Of a stretch of 64,000 nucleotides of DNA, positions 16,085 to 25,491 are shown piece by piece. A program made the translations under genes and the position numbers. The stretch spans positions 2,914,001-2,978,000 of the forward strand of contig NZ_CP117411.1 of NCBI RefSeq assembly GCF_028607085.1, in the 5' to 3' direction. Within the stretch, counting starts at the first letter, position 1; every line of letters begins with the position of its first letter. The notes below the pieces were generated by a model, which was given only the letters and a program-made list of their open reading frames with translations, was not told where the DNA came from and made no database searches. The DNA is from Sphingomonas naphthae. GTDB lineage: Bacteria; Pseudomonadota; Alphaproteobacteria; Sphingomonadales; Sphingomonadaceae.

Positions 16085-17621
16085 CCGGCGGCTTCGACGT
16101 ATAGTCGTAGGTCACGCGGTTGATGCCCTTCACCTCGTTGACGATGCGGGTCGCGACGCGGGCGAGGAAGGCGCTGTCGAAGGGGTAGATGTCGGCGGTC
16201 ATGCCGTCGGTCGAGGTGACGGCGCGCAGCGCGCAGACGCTGTCGTAGGTGCGGTGATCGCCCATCACGCCCACCGTGCGCACCGGCAGCAGCACCGCGA
16301 AGGCCTGCCAGATGGCGTCGTACAGCCCCGCCGCGCGGATTTCCTCGAGGTAGATGGCGTCGGCCTTGCGCAGGATGTCGCAGCGTTCCTTGGTCACTTC
16401 GCCGGGAATGCGGATGGCGAGGCCGGGGCCGGGGAAGGGGTGCCGGCCGACGAAGATGTCGGGCAGGCCCAGTTCCTTGCCCAGCACGCGCACCTCATCC
16501 TTGAAGAGTTCGCGCAGGGGCTCGACCAGCTTCATGTTCATGCGATCGGGCAGGCCGCCGACATTGTGGTGGCTCTTGATCGTGACCGAGGGCCCACCGG
16601 TGAAGCTGACGCTCTCGATCACGTCCGGGTAGAGCGTGCCTTGTCCGAGGAAGTCGGCGCCGCCGATCTTCTTGGCCTCGGCATCGAACACGTCGATGAA
16701 GGTCTTGCCGATGAACTTGCGCTTGGCTTCCGGGTCGGTCAGCCCGGCCAGCCCGTCGAGAAACAATGCCTCGGCGTTCACATGGACCAGCGGTATGCCA
16801 TAATGTTCGCGGAACAGGCTCACCACCTGGTCGGCCTCGCCCAGCCGCATCAGGCCGTGATCGACGAACACGCAGGTCAGCTGGTCTCCGATCGCCTCGT
16901 GCAGCAGCACCGCCGCCACCGCCGAATCGACCCCGCCCGATAGCCCGCAGATCACCTTGGACGAGCCCACCTGCGCGCGGATGTCGGCGATCTTGGCCTC
17001 GCGATATTCGGCCATCGTCCAGTCGCCGGCCAGCCCGCAGACGTGGCGCGCGAAATTGGCGATCAGCTTGCCGCCGTCGGGCGTGTGGACCACCTCGGGA
17101 TGGAACATCATGGAATAGAAGCGGCGCGCCTCGTCGGTGGCGATGGCATAGGGCGCGCCTTCCGATCGGGCGACGATCGAGAAGCCTTCGGGCAGCGCCT
17201 CGACCCGGTCGCCATGGCTCATCCAAACCTGATGGCTTTCGCCGATCTTCCACAGCCCGTCGAACAGCGCCGATGCGCCCACCACTTCGATGAAAGCGCG
17301 GCCGAATTCGCGATTGTCGGAACCGGCGACGCGCCCGCCGAGCTGGTGCGCCATCGTCTGCTGGCCGTAACAGATGGCGAGCACGGGCAGGCCGCATTCC
17401 AGGAAACGCTGCGGCGCGCGGGGGCTATCCTCCCACATCACCGATGACGGTCCGCCCGAGAAGATGATCCCCTTCGGCTTCAGCCGATCGAACGCCTCCT
17501 CGGCCGCGTTGAACGGCGCGATCTCGCTATAGACCCCCGCCTCACGGACGCGGCGGGCGATGAGCTGGGTCACCTGGCTGCCGAAATCGACGATCAGGAT
17601 GCTGTCGGCATGGGCTGTCAT
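16065..17621 (-). CDS. guaA: GMP synthase (glutamine-hydrolysing)
   Basis: 518 residues, full length. The N-terminal class I glutamine amidotransferase domain has the nucleophile in '[12 protein letters not shown]' and the His-Glu pair in '[10 protein letters not shown]'; the ATP-pyrophosphatase domain has the P-loop '[12 protein letters not shown]'; the C-terminal dimerisation domain ends in 'PPGTIEWE'. It converts XMP to GMP with glutamine and ATP in purine synthesis. Its 3' end is the integration site of the island, which supplies the last codons. No terminator is seen between its stop and the integrase gene on the same strand, so read-through into the integrase is possible. Confidence 0.98.
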   Translation of the reverse strand: MTAHADSILIVDFGSQVTQLIARRVREAGVYSEIAPFNAAEEAFDRLKPKGIIFSGGPSSVMWEDSPRAPQRFLECGLPVLAICYGQQTMAHQLGGRVAGSDNREFGRAFIEVVGASALFDGLWKIGESHQVWMSHGDRVEALPEGFSIVARSEGAPYAIATDEARRFYSMMFHPEVVHTPDGGKLIANFARHVCGLAGDWTMAEYREAKIADIRAQVGSSKVICGLSGGVDSAVAAVLLHEAIGDQLTCVFVDHGLMRLGEADQVVSLFREHYGIPLVHVNAEALFLDGLAGLTDPEAKRKFIGKTFIDVFDAEAKKIGGADFLGQGTLYPDVIESVSFTGGPSVTIKSHHNVGGLPDRMNMKLVEPLRELFKDEVRVLGKELGLPDIFVGRHPFPGPGLAIRIPGEVTKERCDILRKADAIYLEEIRAAGLYDAIWQAFAVLLPVRTVGVMGDHRTYDSVCALRAVTSTDGMTADIYPFDSAFLARVATRIVNEVKGINRVTYDYTSKPPGTIEWE

Positions 17622-17666
17622 GGCCGCTCGTTACGGGGCGATGGCGCGGGGGGCAAGACCTACTCC

Positions 17667-17734
17667 CGTCATTGCGAGCGTAGCGAAGCAATCCAGCGCC
17701 GACCTGGATCGCGTCGCTGCGCTCGCGATGAACG
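17667..17734. repeat. Intergenic palindrome, family A (copy 1)
   Basis: CGTCATTGCGAGCGTAGCGA at the left and its near complement (CTGGATCGCG...CTCGCGATGAACG) at the right form a long imperfect hairpin. The same family occurs at 26752-26838 and 40363-40431. This copy is the most decayed. Confidence 0.75.
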
Positions 17735-17806
17735 ATCTGGGGGTCAACCCATCCTTAACCATCCCGGCGCTATCCCCTCTCCCAAGTCCGCCGTCAGAGA
17801 GGCCCT

Positions 17807-18850
17807 ATGCCCCGTCGCATCCGTTCGCTCCTCACCATGCTCGATCAGGATGTGCAGGCCTATGCCGCGCAGAGCGCCGCGATCGCCGGGCGCACCAATC
17901 TGCTCGCGCTCAACGCCACGATCGAGGCGGCGCGGTCTGGCGCGGCGGGGCGCGGCTTCTCGGTGGTGGCGCAGGAGGTGAAGGCGCTGGCGGGGCAAGC
18001 GAAGACGAGCGCCGCCGCCTTCCGCGCCGACGTGCTGGATCGCATCGCTTTGGGCGCGCGCATCGCCGACGAGCTGGTCGCCGAGGTGGAGGGCGCGGCG
18101 CTGGTCGATCTGGCGCAGGCGATCGCGCAGAATATCGTGCGCAACATCTTCGCCCGCTCGGTCGATCTGCGCATGATCGCCACCGATGGCGCGGTGACCG
18201 GCGCCATGGCGAACGGCGAGGCTGACGCGATCGAGGCCGCCAACGAACGCCTGCGCGCGCTGCTGCGCTTCTCGCCTTTCTACCTCAACGCCTTCGTCGC
18301 CGACACCGCCGGCAAGGTGCGGCTCTATTCCGATCCGGCGGCGCGGGTGCGATCGGCCGATCTGTCGGGCGCGCCGCAGTTCAATCGCGCGCTCGCCTCC
18401 ACCGATCCCGACGCCTGGTTCACCGACGAGGTGTGGGCGAACCCCTGGTCAGACAATCATGTCGTGCTGGTGCTGGTCGCCCCGGTGCGCCACGCCGGCC
18501 GGGTGGTGGGCGTGGCCTATGTCGAATATGACTGGCAGCGCGTGGTGGGCGACATCCTCACCGCGTCCGCCGCCGAGCGCGAGCAGGCCGAGCGCCACCG
18601 CACCATCACCATCCTCGACGGCGGCGACCGGGTGGTGGCGACGACCGGCGCGCACCGCTTCGGCACGCACCTCCATCTGCCCGATCCGCTGTCCTCCCCC
18701 CTCGTCAGCCGCGACGATTCGATCATCGCCCAGGCCCGCGCCCGCCCGATGCACGGCTTCGACGGCTTGGGGTTGCGCTGCGTGATCGAACAGCCCGTGT
18801 CCGACGAGGAGACGATCGCCGGGATGCTGCGGGACAAGGCGCTCAGTTGA
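17807..18850 (+). CDS. Soluble methyl-accepting chemotaxis-like protein with C-terminal sensor
   Basis: 347 residues. Near the N-terminus (about 25-67) is the highly conserved hairpin tip of chemoreceptor signalling domains: '[20 protein letters not shown]' followed by '[17 protein letters not shown]'. The signalling domain is much shorter than usual. About residues 100-340 then look like a PDC/Cache sensor fold with '[20 protein letters not shown]' and '[20 protein letters not shown]'. No membrane segment is present, so a Cache-like domain would here be cytoplasmic, which is unusual. No che genes are nearby. It probably interacts with CheA/CheW or acts in another sensing route; partner unknown. 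Confidence 0.75.
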   Translation: MPRRIRSLLTMLDQDVQAYAAQSAAIAGRTNLLALNATIEAARSGAAGRGFSVVAQEVKALAGQAKTSAAAFRADVLDRIALGARIADELVAEVEGAALVDLAQAIAQNIVRNIFARSVDLRMIATDGAVTGAMANGEADAIEAANERLRALLRFSPFYLNAFVADTAGKVRLYSDPAARVRSADLSGAPQFNRALASTDPDAWFTDEVWANPWSDNHVVLVLVAPVRHAGRVVGVAYVEYDWQRVVGDILTASAAEREQAERHRTITILDGGDRVVATTGAHRFGTHLHLPDPLSSPLVSRDDSIIAQARARPMHGFDGLGLRCVIEQPVSDEETIAGMLRDKALS

Positions 18851-18900
18851 GCTGAGCTTGGCCTACCCCGGCCCGGTGAACCCAATTCAGGCTGGTTCGA

Positions 18901-19512
18901 TCAATCCGCGCTGGCGAGCTTGTCGCCGATCGGGTCGCTGCTGTCCTTGGCGGCGCTCTTGGCGGTCACGCTGGCCTTCACGACCTTGACCGCGTCGCCC
19001 ACGCCCTCGGCGGCGTCCTTGGCCACCGCCGCGACCTTCGCCGCCGCCGCTTTGCCACCATAGATGAAACCATAGACCGGGAACGCCTTGGTGCCGACCT
19101 TCTGGATCGGCGCGTACCACACCTTCACCTGGCTCCAGTCGTTGTTCGGGCTGGCATCGACCACGGTGACGTCACGCTCGACCTGACCCCGGCGGCCGCC
19201 GATGATCGACCAGTTGGCGTGGGTCACCTTGATCATGCGATCCGAGACGATCTTGGTGACGGTGGCGACATGGCCCGAGCGCATCGTGTTGAGCGCCTTG
19301 AACACCAGCACCGAGCCGAGCTGCGGGCTGGACCCTTGCGTGTACTTGCCGACCGCCTGGTTCCACCACGAGGCAGCGGCGCCGAACAGGTTGATGCCCG
19401 AAAAGACGCGGGCGAAGGGGGCGCATTGCCAGCTGCTCGTCGCGGCGGCGGCGGGTGCCGCGGAAAATGCGAGCGCCAGGGAACCGGCCAGAGCCATCAT
19501 CAGTTTACGCAT
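18901..19512 (-). CDS. Secreted CHAP-domain amidase/peptidase
   Basis: 203 residues. ATG 19512 is chosen over the longer ORF because it opens a clear signal peptide 'MRKLMMALAGSLALAFSAAPAAAA'. The CHAP domain carries its catalytic Cys in 'WQCAPFARVFSGI' and His in 'RSGHVATV', with 'PQLGSVLVFK' between. CHAP enzymes cut peptidoglycan cross-bridges or stems. The C-terminal 50 residues are Ala/Lys/Asp-rich low complexity ('KAAAAKVAAVAKDAAEG'). The longer upstream frame has no start signal or homology. The stretch 19513-19711 holds no gene. Confidence 0.8.
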   Translation of the reverse strand: MRKLMMALAGSLALAFSAAPAAAATSSWQCAPFARVFSGINLFGAAASWWNQAVGKYTQGSSPQLGSVLVFKALNTMRSGHVATVTKIVSDRMIKVTHANWSIIGGRRGQVERDVTVVDASPNNDWSQVKVWYAPIQKVGTKAFPVYGFIYGGKAAAAKVAAVAKDAAEGVGDAVKVVKASVTAKSAAKDSSDPIGDKLASAD

Positions 19513-19711
19513 TTGGCCGAAGCCCCCGCTTCCAGTGTCGATATCGGCGTTAACGGCAGGATTTTCGGCGCGATAGGGCAGCGATGCTGCGCTGCGACGA
19601 CTCGTTCGGTCGCTGCGGTCGGCTGCGCCCGACGCGATCTTATCCACAGATGAACCGCTTCGCTGCGGTGCACAACGGCCCGGCCGAAGGCGACCGGTGC
19701 CGCGGAATCGC

Positions 19712-20083
19712 TTATTTCTTCGGCGCTTCGGTCCGCCGTGCCAGCGCCGCCACGCAGGAGGCGCGGTCGATATCCTCGCCCGCCGGGGTGCGCGCATCGA
19801 CATAGCCGACCACCGGCTCGCGCCCTTCCCTGGGATAGAGATAGGCGTCGAGCACGCACACGCTGCTGGCGAATTGCAGCTTGCGCGCGGTCATCTCGCG
19901 GCTGTCACGATCGGGGGTGCCGAACAGCGCCTGCAATGCCGCCGCATTCTGGTTCATCACCCGATCGAGGCCAGCGGCGGCACGAGGCGGGGCCTTGCCC
20001 GACACGCTGGCGACGCGCGGCGCCTCGGTCGCGGTGCAGCCCGCCAGCGCCAGCGGGACGAGGATCAGGCCAGGGCGGATCAT
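19712..20083 (-). CDS. Small lipoprotein
   Basis: 123 residues with a lipoprotein signal peptide: 'MIRPGLILVPLALAGC' with lipobox LALAGC, Cys16 being the lipidated residue. The mature part has 'DSREMTARKLQFASSVCVLDAYLYP' and two further Cys (C76, C110) that could pair. This resembles small sphingomonad outer-membrane lipoproteins of unknown role. Its ATG overlaps the stop of the EI24 gene by 4 bases, so the two are co-translated. Confidence 0.75.
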   Translation of the reverse strand: MIRPGLILVPLALAGCTATEAPRVASVSGKAPPRAAAGLDRVMNQNAAALQALFGTPDRDSREMTARKLQFASSVCVLDAYLYPREGREPVVGYVDARTPAGEDIDRASCVAALARRTEAPKK

Positions 20084-20772
20084 GTACGGCTCCGATGGAA
20101 GAGATGCGTCGCCATCGCCGCGCCGATCACCGGCGCCAGCAGGTTGACGAACGGCACCATGAACAGCCCGGTCGCGACCAGCCCGACCGCCGCCCGGCCG
20201 CCCCGCGTCCGCCGCAGCCACAGATGGCGCGCATCGCCCTTCAGGTGCCGCGCCGCCACCATCTCGGCGAGGTCGCGGCCGAGCGCGAGCGCGTTGACGA
20301 TCAGGAACAGGATGAGCGGGCCGACCCCGGTGACCAGCAACACCAGATAGAAAGGCAGCGCGATCAGATTGTAGAGCAGCAGCCGCGCCGAGGAGCGCAG
20401 CCCCATCAGCGCCCCGCCCGCCCAGCCGATCGGCCGCGCGCTCACCGCCGCCGCCGGATAATGGCGCCGCTCGACCGCCGCGACGACATCGTCGGTGAAG
20501 ACCGAGATCACGCCGATCGCGACGGCCGGAAACAGGAACCACAGCGCCGCCAGCGTGGTGAATACCGCGACCACCCCGCCCTCGCCGCCGCTGAGCGCAC
20601 AACTGTCGAACCCCAGCCAGTCGCAAGGGTCCGCGCCTCGCAGGCCATAGGCCAGCCCCGCCCCCAGCAATGCGAACAGCGCCAGGGTCAGCAGCAGCGA
20701 TTTCGCGAGGATCCGCACGATCGCCCGGTCCCCGAGCTGGGCGAAGGACAGAGCGGCGGCGACGGCGATCAT
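20080..20772 (-). CDS. EI24 domain membrane protein (CysZ-like)
   Basis: 230 residues with several hydrophobic helices ('SLLLTLALFALLGAGLAYGL', 'GGVVAVFTTLAALWFLFPAV', 'LYNLIALPFYLVLLVTGVGP', 'AAVGLVATGLFMVPFVNLLA') in the order typical of EI24/CysZ proteins, including the family motif 'LGRDLAEMVAARHL'. CysZ members move sulfate; in alphaproteobacteria the role is usually unassigned. ATG 20772 starts just before the first family-like helix; the upstream extension is basic and unlike a membrane protein N-terminus. Divergent from adenosine kinase, overlapping the downstream lipoprotein gene. Confidence 0.85.
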   Translation of the reverse strand: MIAVAAALSFAQLGDRAIVRILAKSLLLTLALFALLGAGLAYGLRGADPCDWLGFDSCALSGGEGGVVAVFTTLAALWFLFPAVAIGVISVFTDDVVAAVERRHYPAAAVSARPIGWAGGALMGLRSSARLLLYNLIALPFYLVLLVTGVGPLILFLIVNALALGRDLAEMVAARHLKGDARHLWLRRTRGGRAAVGLVATGLFMVPFVNLLAPVIGAAMATHLFHRSRT

Positions 20773-20887
20773 CCGCGCGATGTAGGGCCACCGCGCACTC
20801 CTGAACAGAGGCGCGCGGCAGCCCCATGGTTGCCTCCCCCGCCCCGCCCCGCTACGCCCCACCCTTTCCGCCAAGCTGGGGACTTTC

Positions 20888-21883
20888 GTGACGGACACCT
20901 ACGACATCATCGCCATCGGCAACGCCATCGTCGACGTGCTCGCCTCGACCGACGACGCCTTCCTTGCGAGCGAGGCGCTGCCGAAGGGATCGATGCGCCT
21001 GATCGACGCCGATCGCGCGACCGACCTTTATGGCAAGATGGGCGTCGGCCGCGAGATCAGCGGCGGATCGGCCGCCAACACGCTGGCGGGTGCCGCCGTG
21101 CTGGGCGCGCGCTGCGGCTTCATCGGGCAGGTCGCCGCCGATCAGCTGGGCGACGTGTTCAGCCACGACATCCGCGCGCAGGGCGTCGCGTTCGACACGC
21201 CCGTCCGCGCCGACACGACTGTGCCGACCGCGCGTTGCCTGATCCTCGTGTCGGAGGATGGCCAGCGCACGATGAACACCTATCTCGGCGCCGCGCAATT
21301 CCTGCCGGCCGATGCCGTCGAGGAGCCGATGGTGGCGGGCGCCAAGGTGCTGCTGCTCGAAGGCTATCTGTGGGATCCGCTGGAGCCGCGCGAGGCGATG
21401 AAGCGCGCCATCCGCATGGCCCGCGCCGCCGGCCGCACGATCGCACTGGGGGTTTCGGCGGTGTTCTGCATCGCCAACCACCGCGACGATTTCCTGAAGC
21501 TGCTCGACGACGGCGATATCGACATCCTCTTCGCCAATGACGAGGAAGTGCTGGCGCTGGCCGGGCTCGACGATTTCGACGCCGCCGTCGCCGCCATCGC
21601 CCCCAGGGTGAAGATCCTCGTCGCGACGCGCGGCGCCGACGGCGCCATCGCCGTCTCCGGCGGCGAAACCGCCACGGTGCCCGCCGAGCCGATCGCCAAG
21701 ATCGTCGACACCACCGGCGCGGGCGACCTGTTTTCGGCCGGCTTCCTCGTCGGCCACGTCCAGGGCCGCGGCCTCACCGATTGCCTCACCATGGGCGCCA
21801 TCGCCGCCGCCGAGGTCATCTCCCACTGGGGCGCCCGCCCCGAAGCGGACATCAAGGCGCTGGTCGCCGCCCGACTGGGCTGA
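20888..21883 (+). CDS. Adenosine kinase (PfkB family)
   Basis: 331 residues of the ribokinase/PfkB family. 'AIGNAIVDVLA' opens the fold, 'GGSAANTLAGAAVLG' is the substrate-binding signature, and 'DTTGAGDLFSAGFL' is the second PfkB signature with the catalytic Asp in GAGD. Relatives in sphingomonads are annotated as adenosine kinase, converting adenosine to AMP; another nucleoside is possible. The start is GTG 20888, which fits the family N-terminus. A strong hairpin follows the stop codon. Confidence 0.9.
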   Translation: MTDTYDIIAIGNAIVDVLASTDDAFLASEALPKGSMRLIDADRATDLYGKMGVGREISGGSAANTLAGAAVLGARCGFIGQVAADQLGDVFSHDIRAQGVAFDTPVRADTTVPTARCLILVSEDGQRTMNTYLGAAQFLPADAVEEPMVAGAKVLLLEGYLWDPLEPREAMKRAIRMARAAGRTIALGVSAVFCIANHRDDFLKLLDDGDIDILFANDEEVLALAGLDDFDAAVAAIAPRVKILVATRGADGAIAVSGGETATVPAEPIAKIVDTTGAGDLFSAGFLVGHVQGRGLTDCLTMGAIAAAEVISHWGARPEADIKALVAARLG

Positions 21884-21890
21884 CCGCTTC

Positions 21891-21918
21891 GCCCCCGCCG
21901 GTGAAGGCCGGCGGGGGC
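21891..21918 (+). terminator. Hairpin after adenosine kinase
   Basis: GCCCCCGCCGG (21891-21901) pairs with CCGGCGGGGGC (21908-21918), a perfect 11-bp GC stem 8 bases after the stop. The T-run (TTTTTT) comes only about 30 bases later, so termination may be rho-assisted. Confidence 0.55.
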
Positions 21919-22010
21919 TAACCTGCATCAACACCTCATCTTTTTTCCGTTGCGGACTGAACGCTCCACAGGCTCGCCGGTTGTTCCGGCATTCCCCGAG
22001 GAGATCAGAC

Positions 22011-23027
22011 ATGAGTGGCAAGGAAAGCGCGCCCAGCCGGCGCGATGTGTTCGGCGGCGTGGCGGTGGCGGGTGCCGCCGGCGTGGCCCTGATGGGCGCC
22101 GGCGCGGCACAGGCGCAAGGCGGCGAGAAGATCCCGCCCGCCCCCGCCGTCCCCGGATCACCCCAGTCGAAATATCCGGTGCCGCCGCTGCCCGAACAGC
22201 GCCAGCCATGGCCCGCGCTCTACACCAGGATGAACCCCCGCCCCGATCATGGCGAGACGAGCTACAAGGGCTCGGGCCGGCTGAAAGGCAAGCGCATCCT
22301 CGTCACCGGCGGGGATTCCGGCATCGGCGCAGCGGCCGCCATCGCCTTTGCGCGCGAAGGCGCCGATGTCGCGATCAACTATCACCCGAGCGAGGAGCCC
22401 GACGCCCGCGAGATCGTCGCGCTGATCCGCAAGGCGGGGCAGAAGGCGGTGGCGCTCCCCGCCGACATCCAGACGCAGGGCGCCTGCATCAGGCTGGTCG
22501 CCGATGCGGTGGCGCAGCTCGGCGGGCTGGATGTCGTGGTCAACAACGCGGCCTATCAGCAGAGCAAGGCCTCGATCGACGAAATCACGCCCGAGCAGTT
22601 CGACCAGACCTTCAAGACCAACATCTACGCGCCCTTCTGGATCACCAAGGCGGCGCTGGCGCATCTGAAGGTCGGGGCGTCGATCATCAACACCGCCTCG
22701 GTCAACGCCTTCGATCCGGGCGAGGAACTGCTCGATTATGCCTCGACCAAGGGCGCGATCATGATCTTCACCAAGGGCCTCGCCAAGCAGCTCGCCAAGC
22801 GCGGCATCCGCGTGAACGCCGTCGCCCCCGGCCCGGTGTGGACCCCGCTCCAGGTGGCGGGCGGCCAGCTGCCCGGCAAGATCGGCGAGTTCGGCGCCAA
22901 CGTCCCCATGGGCCGCCCCGGCCAGCCGGCCGAACTGGCCGCGATCTTCGTGCTGCTCGCCAGCGACGAGATCGGCTTCACCACCGGATCGGTCTACGGC
23001 GCGCAGGGCGGCAAGGGGACGATCTGA
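22011..23027 (+). CDS. Tat-exported short-chain dehydrogenase/reductase
   Basis: 338 residues. The N-terminus has a twin-arginine signal: 'SRRDVFGGVAVAGAAGVALM' and then 'AQAQGG'. The mature part is an SDR of the YghA/GlcDH-like group: 'RILVTGGDSGIGAAAAIAF' binding NAD(P), 'VVNNAAYQ', and catalytic Ser in 'IINTASVNAF', Tyr and Lys in 'YASTKGAIMIFTK'. ATG 22011 follows GAGGAG at 7 bases; the longer ORF adds 10 residues without signal. Substrate unknown. An exported SDR is uncommon but recurrent in this group. Confidence 0.88.
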   Translation: MSGKESAPSRRDVFGGVAVAGAAGVALMGAGAAQAQGGEKIPPAPAVPGSPQSKYPVPPLPEQRQPWPALYTRMNPRPDHGETSYKGSGRLKGKRILVTGGDSGIGAAAAIAFAREGADVAINYHPSEEPDAREIVALIRKAGQKAVALPADIQTQGACIRLVADAVAQLGGLDVVVNNAAYQQSKASIDEITPEQFDQTFKTNIYAPFWITKAALAHLKVGASIINTASVNAFDPGEELLDYASTKGAIMIFTKGLAKQLAKRGIRVNAVAPGPVWTPLQVAGGQLPGKIGEFGANVPMGRPGQPAELAAIFVLLASDEIGFTTGSVYGAQGGKGTI

Positions 23028-23094
23028 GGGTAGGCAGAGGGCGTCCCGGCGACACCGGAGCGTCCTCTTCCCTGATGCGCGACGCGGCAGGCTC

Positions 23095-23577
23095 TCACCT
23101 CTTGCGCTCGACCTTGTCCACGCGGGCGATGAGCACGACCACGCCCGCCTCGACACCTTGATCGAAGCGGCCTGTGGTGAAAGCCGGCGTCATCAGCTTG
23201 CGGATGACCTCACCACAGAAGGCTTCGGGCAGGGTCCGCGTAAGGCCGTCTCCGATGGCGATCCGCACCTTGCGTTCGTTGGGCGCGACCAGCACGACGA
23301 CACCGTCGTTGACACCCTTCCACCCGACACCCCAGCGGTTGCCGAGCCGGCGCGTATAGACCGCCACATCCTCCCCACCGAGCGAAGCGACCGTCACGAC
23401 GGCCATCTGATGCCGCGTCCGCCGCTCGAACCGCCCCAGCCGTTCAGCCAGGCGACGGCGCAGGTCGGGGCTCAGGATAGCCGCCTGATCGACCACATAG
23501 CCCTTGAAGGCCGGCATCTGCGTGGAAACGGCCTGCTGTGCGGCCGCCACCGTCGCGCCCGATGCGCCGACCAGCAT
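23095..23577 (-). CDS. TPM domain protein (YgcG-like)
   Basis: About 160 residues. The TPM domain is clear: 'GYVVDQAAILSPDLRRRLAERL', 'RHQMAVVTVASLGGEDVAVYTRRLGNRW', 'NDGVVVLVAPNERKVRIAIGDGL'. TPM proteins are periplasmic or membrane-anchored; one plant member is a phosphatase. The start is uncertain: ATG 23577 gives a short hydrophobic leader ending near AAAQQA but lacks a good ribosome-binding site; the frame stays open upstream through the terminator at 23668, which cannot all be coding. There is no C-terminal Gly-rich or membrane segment, unlike larger family members. Confidence 0.75.
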   Translation of the reverse strand: MLVGASGATVAAAQQAVSTQMPAFKGYVVDQAAILSPDLRRRLAERLGRFERRTRHQMAVVTVASLGGEDVAVYTRRLGNRWGVGWKGVNDGVVVLVAPNERKVRIAIGDGLTRTLPEAFCGEVIRKLMTPAFTTGRFDQGVEAGVVVLIARVDKVERKR

Positions 23578-23667
23578 GAGGGAGGCGATGATGGCTGTGG
23601 GGACATCCGACGCATCCCACCACGCTCCATCCCCAACGGCGAAGGTCAAGCTGCCATCTCGAAAAAG

Positions 23668-23706
23668 AAGGGGCGCCCCGGCCGATGCCGGAGCGCCCCT
23701 TTTTTG
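23668..23706. terminator. Terminator after the amino-acid permease gene
   Basis: AAGGGGCGC (23668-23676) pairs with GCGCCCCTT (23693-23701), with an inner CGGC/GCCG stem. T-rich tracts follow on both strands (T6 on plus, TTCTTTTTC on minus), so it works in the permease direction and probably both ways. Confidence 0.8.
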
Positions 23707-23722
23707 TTGCTCGCTGCCGCGT

Positions 23723-25255
23723 TTACGCCACCGGCGGCACCGGCATCGGCGGTGCATCGGCATCCTCTTCGTGGGTTTCGACGACGCCCCGGCCGACGTG
23801 GCTCTTGCGATAGCCGTAGAGGAAATAAACGACCAGACCGATGATCGCCCAGCCGAAGAACAGGCCGATCGTATAGGCCGACAGGCTGAAGAACAGGTAG
23901 ACGCTGCCGAGCGTCGCCAGCGGCGCGACGATCAGCACGGCCGGGGTGCGGAACGGGCGGTGGCGGGTCGGGTCGGTCTTTCGCAGCACCATCACCGCGA
24001 TCGCGACCATCGCGAAGGCGAACAGCGTGCCCGAATTCGAGATGTCCGCCAGCGCGCCGACCGGGAACAGCGCCGCGAACAGGGCCACGAACACGCCCGT
24101 GATGAGCGTGATGACGTGCGGCGTCTTGAATTTCGGATGCACCTTCGACAGCCCCGTGGGCAACAGCCCGTCGCGGCTCATCACGAAGAAGATGCGGGTC
24201 TGGCCGAACATCATCATCAGGATGACCGACGGCAGCGCGATACCGGCGGCCAGGCCCAGCAGATTACCGATCTGCGGCCAGCCGATCTCGCGCAGGGTCC
24301 AGGCCAGCGCCTCCTTCGAGCAGACCACGTCCTTCATGCCCTCGGCCGCGCGGGCGGCGCAGCGGGCGGCGAGATCGGCGCTGCCGGGGGCGAGTATCTC
24401 GCCCGCGGCGCCGGCCACCGGCTGGGCACCGACGCCGCCGATCACGCCGGCGGCGACGAGGATGTAGAAGACGGTGCAGAGCGCAAGGCTGCCGATCAGG
24501 CCGATCGGCATGTTGCGCTGCGGATTCTTGGTCTCCTCGGCGGCCGTGGAGACCGCGTCGAAGCCCACATAAGCGAAGAAGATCGACGCGGCGGCGGCCG
24601 AAATGCCACCGAAGCCGAGCGGCGCGAAAGGCTTGAAATGCTCCATGTTCATCACCGGCACGGCCAGGATGACGAACACGGTGAGCGCGAGCAGCTTGAC
24701 CGCGACGAGGATCGAATTGACCGTCGCGCTTTCCTTCGTCCCGCGCACCAGCAGCAGGGTGACGAGCAGCGCGATGATCGCGGCCGGCAGGTTGATGATG
24801 CCCCCGTCGATCGGGCCGAGCACGAATTCCTTGGGGACGGTGATCCCGGTCACATGCTGGAACAGGCCCACGACATAGCCCGACCAGCCGACCGACACCG
24901 CGCCGGCGGCGACGGCATATTCGAGGACCAGCGCCCAGCCGACCATCCAGGCGATCAGCTCGCCCATCACCGCATAGCTATAGGTGTAGGCGGAGCCGGA
25001 TACCGGCACCATCGCGGCCATCTCGGCATAGCAGAGCGCCGCCACCGCGCAGACGAAGCCGGCGATGATGAAGCTCAGCATCATGCCGGGGCCGGCCTTC
25101 TGCGCGGCCTCGGCGGTGAGAACGAAGATACCGGTGCCGATGATCGATCCGACACCGAGCATGGTCAGCTGGAAGGCGCCGAGCGAGCGGTGGAGCGATT
25201 TCCTGCTGGCGGTTAGAAGAATGGCGTCGAGCGATTTGACGCGGCCGAATATCAT
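23723..25255 (-). CDS. APC-family amino-acid permease (cationic amino-acid transporter type)
   Basis: 510 residues with about 12 hydrophobic helices. The first is the APC signature 'LGVGSIIGTGIFVLTAEAAQ', followed by 'AALCYAEMAAMVPVSGSAYT' and 'FFAYVGFDAVSTAAEETKNPQRNMP', typical of YfnA/CAT-type permeases in the inner membrane. It imports amino acids by proton symport; the exact substrate is not readable. The cytoplasmic start 'MIFGRVKSLDAILLTASRKSL' resembles family members, which often begin with such an amphipathic segment. A long periplasmic loop near residues 255-300 contains two Cys (C289, C309 region). Confidence 0.9.
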   Translation of the reverse strand: MIFGRVKSLDAILLTASRKSLHRSLGAFQLTMLGVGSIIGTGIFVLTAEAAQKAGPGMMLSFIIAGFVCAVAALCYAEMAAMVPVSGSAYTYSYAVMGELIAWMVGWALVLEYAVAAGAVSVGWSGYVVGLFQHVTGITVPKEFVLGPIDGGIINLPAAIIALLVTLLLVRGTKESATVNSILVAVKLLALTVFVILAVPVMNMEHFKPFAPLGFGGISAAAASIFFAYVGFDAVSTAAEETKNPQRNMPIGLIGSLALCTVFYILVAAGVIGGVGAQPVAGAAGEILAPGSADLAARCAARAAEGMKDVVCSKEALAWTLREIGWPQIGNLLGLAAGIALPSVILMMMFGQTRIFFVMSRDGLLPTGLSKVHPKFKTPHVITLITGVFVALFAALFPVGALADISNSGTLFAFAMVAIAVMVLRKTDPTRHRPFRTPAVLIVAPLATLGSVYLFFSLSAYTIGLFFGWAIIGLVVYFLYGYRKSHVGRGVVETHEEDADAPPMPVPPVA

Positions 25256-25412
25256 GCGATGTCCCCCATCGGGCGCGCCGCCATTCTTGGGCTGGCGCCG
25301 CCTGTGATGGGTGGGGATGCTAACCGTTAATGGCGGCGGCGCAATAGGCTAGGCGCGGATTGCGATCGGGTCATGGCGACGGGACAATGATCGGCTGCCC
25401 CCTTTTTCGCGC

Positions 25413-25480
25413 CGTTCGTGTCGAGCGAAGTCGAGACACCGTCGCCTGAGCCCGCCCCTCGACTGCGCTCGGGACGAACG
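25413..25480. repeat. Intergenic palindrome, family B
   Basis: CGTTCGTGTCGAGCG (25413-25427) and CGCTCGGGACGAACG (25466-25480) are inverted, 13 of 15 matching. Related arms with CGTTCGTCCCG recur at 49811-49948. The rest of 25256-25491 holds no gene. Confidence 0.6.
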
Positions 25481-25491
25481 CAGAGACGGCG

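Noticed and set aside
19738-21540. 600-codon plus-strand frame over the lipoprotein, EI24 and adenosine kinase genes
   Set aside because: It crosses three real genes on both strands and is Arg/Pro-rich noise.
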